Source: Aurelia coerulea (Eukaryota; Cnidaria; Scyphozoa; Semaeostomeae; Ulmaridae). Taken from it: a DNA stretch of 64,000 nucleotides. The stretch is taken from NCBI GenBank assembly GCA_039566865.1, contig CM076961.1:9137501-9201500 (forward strand). The letters run 5' to 3'. The notes below the pieces were generated by a model, which did not search any database, was not told where the DNA came from, and saw nothing but the letters and a program-made list of their open reading frames with translations. Below are positions 10,701 to 24,039 of the stretch, piece after piece (position 1 is the first letter of the stretch; each line of letters begins with the position of its first letter). Made by a program: the position numbers and the translations under genes.

Positions 10701-11539
10701 CCAAAATTAGACTAAAGAAAATACTAATGTCTATTGTAATGTTTCAAACAATGGTTACTGCATCACTAATATAGTGCTTTAAAAGAAATAACTGGCAGAA
10801 CTAAAGTTTTAAAGAAAGATGAGTGCAATACTTTTTATAATATAGATTGTATCTACTAAAGTACGTTAATCCACACTTTTTGTGTTTATATTTTGTTTTC
10901 TTTGAGAAAATAAACATTAAATTAATCGATGTTTGTTTATGCTGTAAAGCCAAAATGAGAATTAAGAAAAAATTAATGTCTATAGTAATGTTTCAAACAA
11001 TGTTTGCTGCAGCACTAATATAGTGCTATAAAAGGAATTACTGGCCGTACTATAGTTTTAAAGAACGATGAGTGCAATTCTCTTTATATTATGAATTATA
11101 GCTACTAAAGTACGTTAATCCACACTTTTTGTATTTATATTTTGTTTTCTTTGAGAAAATAAACTTTAATTAATCGATGTTTGTTAATGCAGTAAAGCCA
11201 AAATGAGAATTAAGAAAACACTAATGTCTATAGTAATGTTTCCAAGAATGGTTGCTGCAGCACTAATTTAGTGCTATAAATGAAACTACTGGCAGAACTA
11301 AAGTTTTAAAGAACAATGAGTGCAATTCTCTTTATATTATGAATTATAGCTACTAAAGTACGTTAACCCACACTTTTTGTGTTTATATTATGTTTTCTTT
11401 GAGAATATAAACATTTAATTAATCGATGTTTGTTTATGCAGTAAAGCCAAAATGAGAATTAAGAAAACACTAATGTCTATAGTAATGTTTCCAAGAATGG
11501 TTGCTGCAGCACTAATTTAGTGCTATTAAAGAAACTACT

Positions 11540-12600
11540 GGCAGAAATTTAGTTTTAAAGAACGATGAGTGCAATTCTCTTTATATTATGAATTATCGCT
11601 ACTAAAGTACGTTAATCCACACTTTTTGTGTTTATATTTTGTTTTCTTTGAGAAAATAAACATTTAATTAATCTATGTTTGTTGATGATGTAAAGCTAAA
11701 ATGAGACTTAAGAAAACACTAATGTCTATAGTAATGTTTCCAAGAATGGTTGCTGCAGCACTAATTTAGTGCTTTAAAAGAAACTACTGGCAGAACTAAA
11801 GTTTTAAAGAACAATGAGTGCAATTCTCTCTATATTATGAATTATAGCTACTAAAGTACGTTAATCCACACTTGTTGTGTTTATATTTTGTTCTCTTTGA
11901 GAAACTAAACATTTAATTAATCGATGTTTGTTTATGCAGTAAAGCCAAAATGATAATTAAGAAAACACTGATGTCTCTAGTAATGTTTCCAAGAATGGTT
12001 GCTGCAGCACTAATTTAGTGCTATAAAAGAAACTACTGGCAGAACTAAAGTTTTAAAGAACAATGAGTGCAATTCTCTTTATATTATGAATTATAGCTAC
12101 TAAAGTACGTTAACCCACACTTTTTGTGTTTATATTATGTTTTCTTTGAGAAAATAAACATATAATTAATCGATGTTTGTTGATGCTGTAAGGCTAGAAT
12201 GAGACTTAAGAAAACACTAATGTCTATAGTAATGTTTCAAACAATGGTTACTGCATCACTAATATAGTGCTTTAAAAGAAATAACTGGCAGAACTAAAGT
12301 TTTAAACAACGATGAGTGCAATACTTTTTATAATATAAATTGTAGCTACTAAAGTACGTTAAACCACACTTTTTGTGTTTATATTTTGCTTTCTTTGAGA
12401 AAATAAACATTTAATTAATCGATGTTTGTTTATGCAGTAAAGCCAAAATGAGACTTAAGAAAACACTAATGTCTATAGTAATGTTTCAAACAATGGTTAC
12501 TGCATCACTAATATAGTGCTTTAAAAGAAATAACTGGCAGAACTAAAGTTTTAAAGAACGATGAGTGGAATACTTTTTATAATATAAATTGTAGCTACTA
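11540..12600 (-). repeat. Segment duplicated at about 22000-23060, offset 10458 bp (42 monomers)
   Basis: Successive rare variants here recur about 10.46 kb away: ATTAATCTATGTTTG, the odd GAAAACACTGATGTCTCTAG, the AACATATAATTAATCG form and TTTTAAACAACGATGAG. The CTCTAG marker ends at 11980 and 22438, an offset of 10458 = 42 x 249. Copies differ by scattered substitutions (TGATAATT versus TGAAAATT), so this duplication is older than the 11-monomer one. Confidence 0.85.
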
Positions 12601-13009
12601 AAGTACGTTAATCCACACTTTTTTTGTTTATGTTATGTTTTCTTTGAGAAAATAAACATTTAATTAATCGATGTTTTTTGATGCTGTAAAGCCAAAATTA
12701 GACTAAAGAAAACACTAATGTCTATAGTAATGTTTCAAACAACGGCTACTGCATCACTAATATAGTGCTTTAAAAGAAATAACTGGCAGAACTAAAGTTT
12801 TAAAGAAAGATGAGTGCAATACTTTTTATAATATAGATTGTATCTACTAAAGTACGTTAATCCACACTTTTTGTGTTTATATTTTGTTTTCTTTGAGAAA
12901 ATAAACATTAAATTAATCGATGTTTGTTTATGCTGTAAAGCCAAAATGAGAATTAAGAAAACATTAATGTCTATAGTAATGTTTCCAAGAATGGTTGCTG
13001 CAGCACTAA

Positions 13010-14265
13010 TATAGTGCTTTAAAAGAAATAACTGGCAGAACTAAAGTTTTAAAGAACGATGAGTGCAATACTTTTTATAATATAAATTGTATCTACTAAA
13101 GTACGTTAATACTCACTTTTTGTGTTTATGTTATGTCTTCTTTTGGAAAATAAACATTTAATTAATCGATGTTTGTTGATGCTGCAAAGCCAAAATTAGA
13201 CTAAAGAAAACACTAATGTCTATAGTAATGTTTCAAACAACAGTCACTGCATCACTAATATAGTGCTTTAAAAGAAATAACTGGCAGAACTAAAGTTTTA
13301 AAGAACGACGAGTGCAATACTTTTTATAATATAAATTGTATCTACTAAAGTACGTTAATCCACACTTTTTGTGTTTATATTTTGTTTTCTTTGAGAAAAT
13401 AACCATTTAATTAATCGATGTTTGTGTATGCTGTAAAGCCAAAATGAGAATTAAGAAAACACTAATGTCTATAGTAATGTTTCCAAGAATGGTTGCTGCA
13501 GCACTAATATAGTGCTTTAAAAGAAATAACTGGCAGAACTAAAGTTTTAAAGAACGATGAGTGCAATACTTTTTATAATATAAATTGTAGCTACTAAAGT
13601 ACGTTAATCCATACTTTTTGTGTTTATATTATGTTTTCTTTGAGAATATAAACATTTAATTAATCGATGTTTGTTGATGCTGCAAGGCTAAAACGAGACT
13701 AAAGAAAACACTAATGTCTATAGTAATGTTTCAAACAATGTTTGCTGCAGCACTAATATAGTGCTATAAAAGGAATTACTAGCAGTACTATAGTTTTAAA
13801 GAACGATGAGTTGAATACTTTTTATAAAATAAATTGTAGCTACTAAAGTACGTTAATCCACACTTTTTTTGTTTATGTTTTGTTTTCTTTGAGAAAATAA
13901 ACATTTAATTAATCGATGTTTGTTTATGCAGTAAAGCCAAAATGAGAATTAAGAAAACACTAATGTCGATAGTAATGTTTCCAAGAATGGTTGCTGCAGC
14001 ACTAATATAGAGCTTTAAAAGAAATAACTGGCAGAATTAAAGTTTTAAAGAACGATGAGTGCAATACTTTTTATAATATAAATTGTAGCTACTAAAGTAC
14101 GTTAATCCACACTTTTTGTGTTTATACTTTGTTTTCTTTGAGAAAATAAACATTTAATGAATCGATGTTTGTTTATGCTGTAAAGCCAAAATGAGAATTA
14201 AGAAAACACTAATGTCTATAGTAATGTTTCCAAGAATGGTTGCTGCAGCACTAATTTAGTGCTTT
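13010..14265 (-). repeat. Inverted copy of window positions 1 to about 1255, continuing to an empty MITE site
   Basis: Private variants of the window start are found here in reverse-complement order with a constant coordinate sum near 14265. ATTTAATGAATCGATG near 14155 mirrors CATCGATTCATTAAAT near 105. TTGTGTATGCTG near 13426 mirrors CAGCATACACAA near 838. The AATACTCACTTT/GTCTTCTT block near 13110-13140 mirrors 1125-1160. The expected MITE position (about 12830) is uninterrupted satellite, so this copy has an empty site. Confidence 0.85.
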
Positions 14266-16419
14266 AAAAGAAATAACTGGCAGAACTAAAGTTTTAAAGA
14301 ACGATGAGCACAATACTTTTTATAATATAAATTGTAGCTACTAAAGTACGTTAATCCACACTTTTTGTGTTTATATTTTGTTTTCTTTGAGAAAATAAAC
14401 ATTTAATTAATCGATGTTTGCTTATCCTGTAAGGCTAAAACGAGACTAAAGAAAAAACTAATGTCTATAGTAATGTTTCAAACAATGTTTGCTGCAGCAC
14501 TAATATAGTGCTATAAAAGGAATTACTGGCAGTACTATAGTTTTAAAGAACAATGAGTGCAATTCTCTTTATATTATGAATTATAGCTAATAAAGTACGT
14601 TAATCAACACTTTTTGTGTTTATATTTTGTTTTCTTTGAGAAAATTAATATTTAATTTATCGATGTTTGTTCATGCAGTAAAGCCAAAATGAGAATTAAG
14701 AAAACACTAATGTCTATAGTAATGTTTCCAAGAATGGTTGCTGCAGCACTCATTTAGTGCTATAAAAGAAACTACTGCCAGAACTAAAGTTTTAAAGAAC
14801 AATTAGTGCAATTCTCTTTATATTATGAATTATAGCTACTAAAGTACGTTAACCCACACTTTTTGTGTTTATACTATGTTTTCTTTGAGAAAATAAACAT
14901 TTGATTAATCGATGTTTGTTGATGCTGTAAGGCTAAAATGAGACTTAAGAAAACACTAATGTCTATAGTAATGTTTCCAAGAATGGTTGCTGCAGCACTA
15001 ATATAGTGCTTTAAAAGAAATAACTGGCAGAACTAAAGTTTTAAAGAACGATGAGTGCAATACTTTTTATAATATAAATTGTAGCTACTAAAGGACGTTA
15101 ATCCACACTTTTTGTGATTATATTTTGTTTTCTTTGAGAAAATAAACATTTAATTAATCGATGTTTGTTGATGCTGTAAGGCTAATACGAGACTAAAGAA
15201 AACACTAATGTCTATAATAATGTTTCAAACAACGGTTACTGCATCACTAATATAGTGCTTTAAAAGAAATAACTGGCAGAACTAAAGTTTTAAAGAACGA
15301 TGAGTGCAATACTTTTTATAATATAAATTGTAGCTACTAAAGTACGTTAATCCACACTTTTTGTGTTTATATTTCGTTTTCTTTGAGAAAATAAACATTT
15401 AATTAATCGATGTTTATTGATGCTATAAGGCTAATACGAGACTAAAGAAAACACTAATGTCTATAGTAATGTTTCAAACAATGGTTGCTGCAGCAATAAT
15501 ATAGTGCTATAAAAGGAATTACTGGCAGTACTATAGTTTTAAAGAACAATGAGTGCAATTCTCTTTATATTATGAATTATAGCTAATAAAGTACGTTAAT
15601 CAACACTTTTTGTGTTTATATTTTGTTTTCTTTGAGAAAATTAATATTTAATTTATCGATGTTTGTTCATGCAGTAAAGCCAAAATGAGAATTAAGAAAA
15701 CACTAATGTCTATAGTAATGTTTCCAAGAATGGTTGCTGCAGCACTCATTTAGTGCTATAAAAGAAACTACTGCCAGAACTAAAGTTTTAAAGAACAATT
15801 AGTGCAATTCTCTTTATATTATGAATTATAGCTACTAAAGTACGTTAACCCACACTTTTTGTGTTTATACTATGTTTTCTTTGAGAAAATAAACATTTAA
15901 TTAATCGATGTTTGTTGATGCTGTAAGGCTAAAATGAGACTTAAGAAAACACTAATGTCTATAGTAATGTTTCAAACAATGTTTGCTGCAGCACTAATAT
16001 AGTGCATTAAAAGGAATTACTGGCAGTACTAAAGTTTTAAAGAACGATGAGTGCAATTCTCTTTATATTATAAATTGTATCTTCTAAAGTACGTTAACCC
16101 ACACTTTTTGCGTTTATATTATGTTTTCTTTGAGAAAATAAGCATTTAATTAATCGATGTTTGTTGATGCCGTAAAGCCAAAATTAGACTAAAGAAAACA
16201 CTAATGTCTATAGTAATGTTTCAAACAACGGTTACTGCATCACTAATATAGTGCTTTAAAAGAAATATTTGGCAGAACTAAAGTTTTAAAGAACGATGAG
16301 TGCAATACTTTTTATAATATAAATTGTAGCTACTAAAGTACGTTAATCCACACTTTTTGTGTTTATATTATGTTTTCTTTGAGAAAATAAACATTTAATT
16401 AATCGATGTTTGTTTATGC

Positions 16420-19400
16420 TGTAAAGCCAAAATGAGACTTAAGAAAACACTAGTGTCTATAGTAATGTTTCCAAGAATGGTTACTGCAGCACTAATTTAG
16501 TGCTTTAAAAGAAAATACTGGCAGAACTAAAGTTTTAAAGAACAATGAGTGGAATACTTTTTATAATATAAATTGTAGCTACTAAAGTACGTTAATCCAC
16601 ACTTTTTGTGTTTATATTATGTTTTCTTTGAGAAAATAAACATTTAATTAATCGATGTTTGTTGATGCTGTGAAGCCCAAATTAGACTAAAGAAAACAGT
16701 AATGTCTTTAATAATGTTTCAAACAACGGTTACTGCATCACTAATATAGTGCTTTAAAAGAAATAACTGGCAGAACTAAAGTTTTAAAGAACGATGAGTG
16801 CAATACTTTTTATAATATAAGTTTTAGCTACTAAAGTACGTTAATCCACACTTTTTGTGTTTATATTTTGTTTTCTTTGAGAAAATAAACATTTAATTAA
16901 TCGATGTTTATTGATGCTGTAAGGCTAATACGAGACTAAAGAAAACACTAATGTCTATAGTAATGTTTCAAACAATGGTTGCTGCAGCACTAATATAGTG
17001 CTATAAAAGAAAATACTGGCAGAACTAAAGTTTTAAAGAACAATGAGTGGAATACTTTTTATAATATAAATTGTAGCTACTAAAGTACGTTAATCCACAC
17101 TTTTTGTGTTTATATTATGTTTTCTTTGAGAAAATAAACATTAAATTAATCGATGTTTGTTGATGCTGTGAAGCCCAAATTAGACTAAAGAAAACACTAA
17201 TGTCTATAATAATGTTTCAAACAACGGTTACTGCATCACTAATATAGTGCTTTAAAAGAAATAACTGGCAGAACTAAAGTTTTAAAGAACGATGAGTGCA
17301 TTACTTTTTATATTATGAATTATAGCTACTAAAGTACGTTAATCCACACTTTTTGTGTTTATATTTCGTTTTCTTTGAGAAAATAAACATTTAATTAATC
17401 GATGTTTGTTTATGCTGTAAGGCTAAAACGAGACTAAAGAAAACACTAATAACTATAGTAATGTTTCAAACAATGGTTGCTGCAGCACTAATATAGTGCT
17501 ATAAAAGGACTTACTGGCAGAACTAAAGTTTTAAAGAACAATGAGTGGAATACTTTTTATAATATAAATTGTAGCTACTAAAGTACGTTAATCCACACTT
17601 TTTGTGTTTATATTTCGTTTTCTTTGAGAAAATAAACATTTAATTAATCGATGTTTGTTTATGCTGTAAGGCTAAAACGAGACTAAAGAAAACACTAATA
17701 ACTATAGTAATGTTTCAAACAATGGTTGCTGCAACACTAATATAGTGCTATAAAAGAAAATACTGGCAGAACTAAAGTTTTAAAGAACAATGAGTGGAAT
17801 ATTTTTTATAATATAAATTGTAGCTACTAAAGTACGTTAATCCACACTTTTTGTGTTTATATTATGTTTTCTTTGAGAAAATAAACATTAAATTAATCGA
17901 TGTTTGTTGATGCTGTGAAGCCCAAATTAGACTAAAGAAAACACTAATGTCTATAATAATGTTTCAAACAACGGTTACTGCATCACTAATATAGTGCTTT
18001 AAAAGAAATAACTGGCAGAACTAAAGTTTTAAAGAACGATGAGTGCATTACTTTTTATATTATGAATTATAGCTACTAAAGTACGTTAATCCACACTTTT
18101 TGTGTTTATATTTCGTTTTCTTTGAGAAAATAAACATTTAATTAATCGATGTTTGTTTATGCTGTAAGGCTAAAACGAGACTAAAGAAAACACTAATAAC
18201 TATAGTAATGTTTCAAACAATGGTTGCTGCAGCACTAATATAGTGCTATAAAAGGACTTACTGGCAGAACTAAAGTTTTAAAGAACAATGAGTGGAATAC
18301 TTTTTATAATATAAATTGTAGCTACTAAAGTACGTTAATCCACACTTTTTGTGTTTATATTATGTTTTCTTTGAGAAAATAAACATTTAATTAATCGATG
18401 TTTGTTGATGCTGTAAGGCTAAAACGAGACTTAAGAAAACACTAATGTCTATAGTAATGTTTCCAAGAATGGTTGCTGCAGCACTAATATAGAGCTTTAA
18501 AAGAAATAACTGGCAGAACTAACGTTTTAAAGAACGATGAGTGCAATACTTTTTATAATATAAGTTGTAGCTACTAAAGTACGTTAATCCACACTTTTTG
18601 TGTTTATATTTTGTTTTCTTTGAGAAAATAAACATTTAATTAATCGATGTTTATTGATGCTGTAAGGCTAATACGAGACTAAAGAAAACACTAATGTCTA
18701 TAGTAATGTTTCAAACAATGCTTGCTGCAGCACTAATATAGTGCTATAAAAGGAATTACTGGCAGTACTATAGTTTTAAAGAACGATGAGTGCAATTCTC
18801 TTTATATTATGAATTATAGCTACTAAAGTACGTTAATCCACACTTTTTGTGTTTATATTTTGTTTTCTTTGAGAAAATAAACATTTAATTAATCGATGTT
18901 TATTGATGCTGTAAGGCTAATACGAGACTTAAGAAAACACTAATGTCTATAGTAATGTTTCAAACAATGCTTGCTGCAGCACTAATATAGTGCTATAAAA
19001 GGAATTACTGGCAGTACTATAGTTTTAAAGAACGATGAGTGCAATTCTCTTTATATTATGAATTATAGCTACTAAAGTACGTTAATCCACACTTTTTGTG
19101 TTTATATTATGTTTTCTTTGAGAAAATAAACATTTAATTAATCGATGTTTGTTTATGCTGTAAAGCCAAAATGAGACTTAAGAAAACACTAGTGTCTATA
19201 GTAATGTTTCCAAGAATGGTTGCTGCAGCACTAATTTAGTGCTATTAAAGAAACTACTTGCAGAAATTAAGTTTTAAAGAACGATGAGTGCAATACTTTT
19301 TATAATATAAATTGTATCTACTAAAGTACGTTAATCCACACTTTTTGTGTTTATATTATGTTTTCTTTGAGAAAATAAACATTTAATTAATCGATGTTTG

Positions 19401-22080
19401 TTGATGCTGTGAAGCCCAAATTAGACTAAAGAAAACACTAATGTCTATAATAATGTTTCAAACAACGGTTACTGCATCACTAATATAGTGCTTTAAAAGA
19501 AATAACTGGCAGAACTAAAGTTTTAAAGAACGATGAGTGCAATACTTTTTATAATATAAGTTTTAGCTACTAAAGTACGTTAATCCACACTTTTTGTGTT
19601 TATATTTTGTTTTCTTTGAGAAAATAAACATTTAATTAATCGATGTTTATTGATGCTGTAAGGCTAATACGAGACTAAAGAAAACACTAATGTCTATAGT
19701 AATGTTTCAAACAATGCTTGCTGCAGCACTAATATAGTGCTATAAAAGAAAATACTGGCAGAACTAAAGTTTTAAAGAACAATGAGTGGAATACTTTTTA
19801 TAATATAAATTGTAGCTACTAAAGTACGTTAATCCACACTTTTTGTGTTTATATTATGTTTTCTTTGAGAAAATAAACATTAAATTAATCGATGTTTGTT
19901 GATGCTATGAAGCCCAAATTAGACTAAAGAAAACACTAATGTCTATAATAATGTTTCAAACAACGGTTACTGCATCACTAATATAGTGCTTTAAAAGAAA
20001 TAACTGGCAGAACTAAAGTTTTAAAGAACGATGAGTGCATTACTTTTTATATTATGAATTATAGCTACTAAAGTACGTTAATCCACACTTTTTGTGTTTA
20101 TATTTCGTTTTCTTTGAGAAAATAAACATTTAATTAATCGATGTTTGTTTATGCTGTAAGGCTAAAACGAGACTAAAGAAAACACTAATAACTATAGTAA
20201 TGTTTCAAACAATGGTTGCTGCAGCACTAATATAGTGCTATAAAAGGACTTACTGGCAGAACTAAAGTTTTAAAGAACAATGAGTGGAATACTTTTTATA
20301 ATATAAATTGTAGCTACTAAAGTACGTTAATCCACACTTTTTGTGTTTATATTTCGTTTTCTTTGAGAAAATAAACATTTAATTAATCGATGTTTGTTTA
20401 TGCTGTAAGGCTAAAACGAGACTAAAGAAAACACTAATAACTATAGTAATGTTTCAAACAATGGTTGCTGCAACACTAATATAGTGCTATAAAAGAAAAT
20501 ACTGGCAGAACTAAAGTTTTAAAGAACAATGAGTGGAATATTTTTTATAATATAAATTGTAGCTACTAAAGTACGTTAATCCACACTTTTTGTGTTTATA
20601 TTATGTTTTCTTTGAGAAAATAAACATTAAATTAATCGATGTTTGTTGATGCTGTGAAGCCCAAATTAGACTAAAGAAAACACTAATGTCTATAATAATG
20701 TTTCAAACAACGGTTACTGCATCACTAATATAGTGCTTTAAAAGAAATAACTGGCAGAACTAAAGTTTTAAAGAACGATGAGTGCATTACTTTTTATATT
20801 ATGAATTATAGCTACTAAAGTACGTTAATCCACACTTTTTGTGTTTATATTTCGTTTTCTTTGAGAAAATAAACATTTAATTAATCGATGTTTGTTTATG
20901 CTGTAAGGCTAAAACGAGACTAAAGAAAACACTAATAACTATAGTAATGTTTCAAACAATGGTTGCTGCAGCACTAATATAGTGCTATAAAAGGACTTAC
21001 TGGCAGAACTAAAGTTTTAAAGAACAATGAGTGGAATACTTTTTATAATATAAATTGTAGCTACTAAAGTACGTTAATCCACACTTTTTGTGTTTATATT
21101 ATGTTTTCTTTGAGAAAATAAACATTTAATTAATCGATGTTTGTTGATGCTGTAAGGCTAAAACGAGACTTAAGAAAACACTAATGTCTATAGTAATGTT
21201 TCCAAGAATGGTTGCTGCAGCACTAATATAGAGCTTTAAAAGAAATAACTGGCAGAACTAACGTTTTAAAGAACGATGAGTGCAATACTTTTTATAATAT
21301 AAGTTGTAGCTACTAAAGTACGTTAATCCACACTTTTTGTGTTTATATTTTGTTTTCTTTGAGAAAATAAACATTTAATTAATCGATGTTTATTGATGCT
21401 GTAAGGCTAATACGAGACTAAAGAAAACACTAATGTCTATAGTAATGTTTCAAACAATGCTTGCTGCAGCACTAATATAGTGCTATAAAAGGAATTACTG
21501 GCAGTACTATAGTTTTAAAGAACGATGAGTGCAATTCTCTTTATATTATGAATTATAGCTACTAAAGTACGTTAATCCACACTTTTTGTGTTTATATTTT
21601 GTTTTCTTTGAGAAAATAAACATTTAATTAATCGATGTTTATTGATGCTGTAAGGCTAATACGAGACTTAAGAAAACACTAATGTCTATAGTAATGTTTC
21701 AAACAATGCTTGCTGCAGCACTAATATAGTGCTATAAAAGGAATTACTGGCAGTACTATAGTTTTAAAGAACGATGAGTGCAATTCTCTTTATATTATGA
21801 ATTATAGCTACTAAAGTACGTTAATCCACACTTTTTGTGTTTATATTATGTTTTCTTTGAGAAAATAAACATTTAATTAATCGATGTTTGTTTATGCTGT
21901 AAAGCCAAAATGAGACTTAAGAAAACACTAATGTCTATAGTAATGTTTCCAAGAATGGTTGCTGCAGCACTAATTTAGTGCTATTAAAGAAACTACTTGA
22001 GGAAATTAAGTTTTAAAGAACGATGAGTGCAATACTTTTTATAATATAAATTGTATCTACTAAAGTACGTTAATCCACAC
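16420..22080 (-). repeat. 11-monomer higher-order repeat, 2739-bp unit, two copies plus a partial third
   Basis: Copy 1 spans about 16420-19158, copy 2 about 19159-21897, and a partial third runs to near 22080. The rare variant GCACTAATATAGAGC starts at 18481 and 21220, an offset of exactly 2739 = 11 x 249. Others recur in register: TGAAGCCCAAATTAG, TAAGTTTTAGC, AACACTAATAACTATAG and CTATTAAAGAAACTACTTG. Copies are nearly identical by eye, so the event is recent. Inside each unit is an older three-monomer duplication (GAGTGCATTAC at 17298 and 18045 within copy 1, offset 747 bp). Confidence 0.92.
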
Positions 22081-24039
22081 TTTTTGTGTTTATATTTTGT
22101 TTTCTTTGAGAAAATAAACATTTAATTAATCTATGTTTGTTGATAGTGTAAGGCTAAAATGAGACTTAAGAAAACACTAATGTCTATAGTAATGTTTCCA
22201 AGAATGGTTGCTGCAGCACTAATTTAGTGCTTTAAAAGAAACTACTGGCAGAACTAAAGTTTTAAAGAACAATGAGTGCAATTCTCTCTATATTATGAAT
22301 TATAGCTACTAAAGTACGTTAATCCACACTTTTTGTGTTTATATTTTGTTTTCTTTGAGAAACTAAACATTTAATTAATCGATGTTTGTTTATGCAGTAA
22401 AGCCAAAATGAAAATTAAGAAAACACTGATGTCTCTAGTAATGTTTCCAAGAATGGTTGCTGCAGCACTAATTTAGTGCTATAAAAGAAACTACTGGCAG
22501 AACTAAAGTTTTAAAGAACAATGAGTGCAATTCTCTTTATATTATGAATTATAGCTACTAAAGTACGTTAACCCACACTTTTTGTGTTTATATTATGTTT
22601 TCTTTGAGAAAAAAACATATAATTAATCGATGTTTGTTGATGCTGTAAGGCTAGAATGAGACTTAAGAAAACACTAATGTCTATAGTAATGTTTCAAACA
22701 ATGGTTACTGCATCACTAATATAGTGCTTTAAAAGAAATAACTGGCAGAACTAAAGTTTTAAACAACGATGAGTGCAATACTTTTTATAATATAAATTGT
22801 AGCTATTAAAGTACGTAAACCCACACTTTTTGTGTTTATATTTTGTTTTCTTTGAGAAAATAAACATTTAATTAATCGATGTTTGTTTATGCAGTAAAGC
22901 CAAAATTAGACTTAAGAAAACACTAATGTCTATAGTAATGTTTCAAACAATGGTTACTGCATCACTAATATAGTGCTTTAAAAGAAATAACTGGCAGAAC
23001 TAAAGTTTTAAAGAACGATGAGTGCAATACTTTTTATAATATAAATTGTAGCTACTAAAGTACGTTAACCCACACTTTTTGTGTTTATATTTCGTTTTCT
23101 TTGAGAAAATAAACATTTAATTAATCGATTTTTGTTCATGCTGTAAGGCTAAAACGAGACTAAAGAAAAAACTAATGTCTATAGTAATGTTTCCAAGGAT
23201 GGTTGCTGCAGCACTAATATAGTGCGTTAAAAGAAATAACTGGCAGAACTAAAGTTTTAAAGAACGATGAGTGCAATACTTTTTATAATATAAATTGTAT
23301 CTACTAAAGTACGTTAATCCACATTTTTTGTGTTTATATTTTGTTTTCTTTGAGAAAATAAACATTTAATTAATCGATGTTTGTTTATGCTGTAAAGCCA
23401 AAATGAGAATTAAGAAAACACTAATGTTTATAGTAATGTTTCCAAGAATGGTTGCTGCAGCACTAATATAGTGCTTTAAAAGAAATAACTGGCAGAACTA
23501 AAGTTTTAAAGAACGATGAGTGGAATACTTTTTATAATATAAATTGTAGCTACTAAAGTACGTTAATCCACACTTTTTGTGTTTATGTTTTGTTTTCTTT
23601 GAGAAAATAAACATTTAATTAATCGATGTTTGTTTATGCTGTAGGGCTAAAACGAGACTAAAGAAAACACTAATGTCTATAGTAATGTTTCAAACAATGG
23701 TTGCTGCAGCAATAATATAATGCTATAAAAGGAATTACTGGCAGTAGTATAGTTTTAAAGAACGATGAGTGCAATACTTTTTAAAATATAAATTGTATCT
23801 ACTACAGTACGTTAATCCAAACTTTTTGTGTTTATATTTTGTTTTCTTTGAGAAAATAAACATTTAATTAATCGATGTTTGTTTATGCTGTAAAGCTAAA
23901 ATGAGAATTAAGAAAACACTAATGTCTATAGTAATGTTTCCAAGAATGGTTGCTGCAGCACTGATATAGAGCTTTAAAAGAAACAACTGGCAGAACTAAA
24001 GTTTTAAAGAACGATGAGTGCAATACTTTTTATAATATA

